Source: Streptomyces rubrogriseus
Lineage (GTDB): Bacteria > Actinomycetota > Actinomycetes > Streptomycetales > Streptomycetaceae
Length of the DNA stretch: 64,000 nt
Assembly (NCBI RefSeq): GCF_027947575.1
Contig: NZ_CP116256.1
Location: forward strand, 4,960,001-5,024,000
Direction of reading: 5' to 3'
The notes beneath the pieces were generated by a model that was not told the origin of the DNA, did no database searches, and saw only the letters and a list, made by a program, of their open reading frames with translations. Below, piece by piece: positions 61,746-64,000 of the stretch (positions within the stretch are counted from its first letter, which is position 1; every line of letters starts with the position of its first letter). The translations under genes and the position numbers were made by a program.

Positions 61746-62732
61746 TCACCAGCGGCCCGCCCCGCTGCCGACGAGCGGCTCCGAGGGGGTGCCGTCGACG
61801 CCCACCGGTACGTCGCCGGTGAGCATCACCCGGTGCATGGTCCGGGGGTGGTCGAGGTGGGCGTGGTCGCCGGGGGCGAGGTGGATGGTGGCCCGGTTGT
61901 CCCAGAAGGCGACGCTGCCGGGCTCCCACCGGAAGCGGACGGTGTACTCGGGGCGGGTGGCCTGCTCCAGGAGGAGTTCCAGGATCGCCGCGCTCTCGGG
62001 GCGGGAGAGCCCGGCGATCTGCTCGACGTAGTAGCCGTTGACGAACAGCACCCGCTCCCCCGTCTCCGGGTGGACCCGGACCAGCGGATGCACCGTCGCG
62101 GTCTGGTGGTCCAGGAGGTGCCGGACGTAGGCGTCGTCGCCGGGCCGGGGCTGGTAGCCGACGCCGAGGCGGTGTTCGGCGCGCAGGGTGTCGACGAAGG
62201 CGCGCAGCGGGGCGGACAGTCCGGCGTAGGCGGCGGCGAGGTTCGCCCAGGTGGTGTCGCCGCCATAGGGAGGCACCGTCTCGGCGCGCAGGACGGTCGC
62301 GGCCGGCGGGTCGACGCGGGCCCCGTGGTCGCAGTGCCAGCCGCGCAGCAGCGTGTGGCGCCGGCGCCGCAGCCACTCGTCGTGCTCCATCCCGAAGCGC
62401 CCGCCCAGCTCCAGCCGGTCGGCGGTCGTCTCGACCTCCGGGAAGCCGGCCGGGGACGCCTTGCCGCGCCGGGGCAGGACGACCGGCTCGCCGAAGAGGC
62501 GGGCGAAGGCGACGTGCCCGGCGTGGTCGAGGCGCTGGTCGCGGAAGAACACCACCTTCCAGCGCAGTACCGCCGACCGCACCGCCGCGACCTGTGCGGC
62601 GTCGAGGCCCGCCGCGAGGTCGACGCCGCGGATCTCGGCGCCGATGTGTCCGGCGACCGGTTCCACCTCGATCCCCGTCGCCCCGTCCGTTGCCGTGTCC
62701 CTCGCATTGTCCTTCGCGCTGTCCGTCGTCAT
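61746..62732 (-). CDS. TauD/TfdA-family Fe(II)/2-oxoglutarate dioxygenase
   Basis: The 328-residue enzyme has the HxD iron motif in GWHCDHGAR, a distal His likely in NRATIHLAPGD, and the 2-oxoglutarate-binding Arg in HRVMLTGD. Members hydroxylate taurine, alkyl sulfates, 2,4-D and related acids. The ATG at 62732 is the family-like start; longer frames upstream lack a site. It diverges from the aldo/keto reductase across 112 bp. Confidence 0.9.
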   Translation of the reverse strand: MTTDSAKDNARDTATDGATGIEVEPVAGHIGAEIRGVDLAAGLDAAQVAAVRSAVLRWKVVFFRDQRLDHAGHVAFARLFGEPVVLPRRGKASPAGFPEVETTADRLELGGRFGMEHDEWLRRRRHTLLRGWHCDHGARVDPPAATVLRAETVPPYGGDTTWANLAAAYAGLSAPLRAFVDTLRAEHRLGVGYQPRPGDDAYVRHLLDHQTATVHPLVRVHPETGERVLFVNGYYVEQIAGLSRPESAAILELLLEQATRPEYTVRFRWEPGSVAFWDNRATIHLAPGDHAHLDHPRTMHRVMLTGDVPVGVDGTPSEPLVGSGAGRW

Positions 62733-62844
62733 GCGGAGATCGTGGCAGACCCTCCGCCGCGCCGTCCGGTTGATCACCGGTCGCCGCTTGGGCGAGGCTG
62801 GACGGGCGGCACACCGCCGCGCACAGTCGAGGGAAGGTCCCACG

Positions 62845-63675
62845 GTGATCAGCATTCCCGCGTACACGCTCAACGACGGCACCAGCCTCCCCGCCCTGGG
62901 CCTGGGCACCTGGCCGATGAAGGACGAGGAGGCCGAACGGGCGGTCCGCGCGGCCCTGGAGACGGGGTACCGCCTGATCGACACGGCGACGAACTACCGC
63001 AACGAGACCGGCGTCGGACGCGGGGTCGCCTCCGCCGGTCTCCCCCGCGAGGAGATCGTCGTGACGACCAAGCTGCCCGGCCGGCACCACGGCTACGAGG
63101 AGACGCTCGCCTCCTTCGAGGAGTCCCGCGCCCGTCTCGGTCTGGAGTACGTCGACCTGTACCTGATCCACTGGCCGCTGCCGCGCGTGGACAAGTACGT
63201 CGACTCCTGGAAGGCCATGGTCAAGCTGCGCGAGGACGGCCTCGTACGTTCGGTGGGCGTCTCCAACTTCACGGCGGAGCACATCGAGCGGCTGGAGAAG
63301 GAGACGGGCGTCCTGCCGTCCGTCAACCAGATCGAGCTGCACCCGCTCCTCCCGCAGGACGAGCTGCGCGCCTACCACGAGCGCAAGGGCATCCGCACCG
63401 AGAGCTGGAGCCCGCTGGGCCGGGGCAGCGACCTGCTGGACGACCCCGCCGTCGCCGCGGTCGCCGAGGCACACGGTGTGACGCCCGCCCAGGCGGTCCT
63501 GCGCTGGCACACCCAGCTGGGCGCGGTGCCGATCCCGAAGTCCGCCGACCCGGCGCGGCAGCGGGCGAACCTGGACGTCTTCGGCTTCGAACTGGACGCC
63601 GAGCAGATGCGCGCGGTGGCGGACCGCGTCCACCGGCGGATCGGCGGCGACCCGGAGGTGCACGAGGAGTTCTGA
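62845..63675 (+). CDS. Aldo/keto reductase
   Basis: The 276-residue TIM-barrel protein has the catalytic tetrad Asp46, Tyr51, Lys76 and His109 in DTATNYRNE, VVTTKLPGRHHGY and YLIHWPL. NADPH-binding residues follow in VPIPKSADPARQRAN. It reduces aldehydes or ketones in the cytoplasm. GAGGGAAGG is 6 bp before GTG 62845. It belongs to the 2,5-diketo-D-gluconate reductase-like branch, substrate unknown. Confidence 0.92.
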   Translation: MISIPAYTLNDGTSLPALGLGTWPMKDEEAERAVRAALETGYRLIDTATNYRNETGVGRGVASAGLPREEIVVTTKLPGRHHGYEETLASFEESRARLGLEYVDLYLIHWPLPRVDKYVDSWKAMVKLREDGLVRSVGVSNFTAEHIERLEKETGVLPSVNQIELHPLLPQDELRAYHERKGIRTESWSPLGRGSDLLDDPAVAAVAEAHGVTPAQAVLRWHTQLGAVPIPKSADPARQRANLDVFGFELDAEQMRAVADRVHRRIGGDPEVHEEF

Positions 63676-63731
63676 GCGGGGTACCCGGTGCGGGTCGGTG
63701 AGGGTCGGGGGCTCCCGGGAAGGAGCGGCAG

Positions 63732-64000
63732 GTGGACGGCGAGGACGACGGGCTGCGGGACTACCACGGCAAACGGGACTTCGGCCGGACCGGGGAGCCG
63801 GCGGGACCGGGAGCTCCCGGCGAGGGCGGGGACGGGCCACCGCGCTTCGTCGTGCAGATCCACGACGCGAGCACCCTGCACTTCGACTTCCGGCTTCAGG
63901 TGGCCGACGTGCTGAAGTCCTGGTCGGTACCGAAGGGGCCGTCGGCCGACCCGCGCGACAAGCGGCTCGCGGTGCCGACGGAGGACCATCCGCTGGAGTA
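63732..64000 (+). CDS. LigD 3'-phosphoesterase-domain protein, N-terminus only (cut by window edge)
   Basis: Eighty-nine codons are visible from GTG 63732, with AAGGAG 6 bp upstream. A Gly/Pro-rich linker leads to [18 protein letters not shown], then [20 protein letters not shown] and [10 protein letters not shown]. This is the 3'-phosphoesterase domain of bacterial LigD, which heals DNA 3' ends in non-homologous end joining. It may be a stand-alone phosphoesterase or the start of a longer multidomain LigD. It follows the aldo/keto reductase by 56 bp. Confidence 0.9.
   Translation, partial: MDGEDDGLRDYHGKRDFGRTGEPAGPGAPGEGGDGPPRFVVQIHDASTLHFDFRLQVADVLKSWSVPKGPSADPRDKRLAVPTEDHPLE

Overview
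The window comes from a high-G+C actinomycete, almost certainly a Streptomyces. Coding frames are strongly GC3-biased and GTG starts are common. There is a DmdR/IdeR-type iron box, LacI-type operators of the Streptomyces kind, mycothiol-linked and spore-photoproduct-lyase-like proteins, and an aromatic-carotenoid cluster. It reads as chromosomal accessory sequence made of small operons. I saw no phage, plasmid, insertion sequence, CRISPR array, rRNA or tRNA.

Region 1 (1-9.8 kb) is a sugar-use locus. A LacI-family repressor is divergent from two ABC permeases, a sugar-binding lipoprotein, a GH42 beta-galactosidase and a secreted GH30 enzyme of the endo-beta-1,6-galactanase type with a ricin-type lectin tail. 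Two identical 16-bp perfect palindromes sit in the divergent promoter. No ATPase gene is present, so a shared ATPase such as MsiK is expected. A strong hairpin separates the GH30 gene from a sugar O-acetyltransferase. Region 2 (9.9-13 kb) holds a DUF574-type methyltransferase, a small membrane protein, a spore-photoproduct-lyase-like radical SAM protein and an FMN-type flavoprotein. Region 3 (13-17 kb) is a ferric-siderophore importer (ATPase, lipoprotein, double-length permease) under an iron box that almost touches the first start codon. Region 4 (17-22.5 kb) has a secreted lipase, two transporters, a lipoprotein and a pyrimidine-dimer-glycosylase-like protein.

Region 5 (22.5-32.5 kb) is a carotenoid locus. 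A leftward crtI-crtB-Rieske (DUF5914) operon with ATGA overlaps diverges from crtY-crtU, which together predict beta-carotene and then isorenieratene. No GGPP synthase (crtE) or crtT is present. Instead there are two tiny coupled frames and seven 15-bp tandem repeats. A leftward SRPBCC, FAD oxidoreductase and SDR operon follows.

Region 6 (32.7-43 kb) contains a secreted streptogrisin-type protease behind a LacI-type palindrome, a probably frameshifted membrane protein, a CPA2 antiporter, a 0.9-kb repeat-rich gap, a Cys/His mini-protein, a CYP152-type peroxygenase, a SpoIIE-type phosphatase and an overlapping nucleotidyltransferase, BON and metallophosphoesterase trio. Region 7 (43-50.7 kb) has a perfect CebR-type operator, a molybdopterin oxidoreductase without the usual N-terminal [4Fe-4S] cysteines and a coupled helical partner, DoxX and hemerythrin proteins, an NAD-epimerase-like protein lacking YxxxK, and an MFS exporter. 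Region 8 (51-64 kb) holds an SLC13-type permease that probably starts at CTG, a TetR, SDR and zinc-ADH operon, a PucR-type regulator, a YciO/Sua5 protein, hydrolases, a TauD-type dioxygenase, an aldo/keto reductase and the start of a LigD 3'-phosphoesterase gene cut by the window end.

Start codons were chosen by reading ribosome-binding sites and family N-termini. Product names come from motif and family recognition, with no database search.
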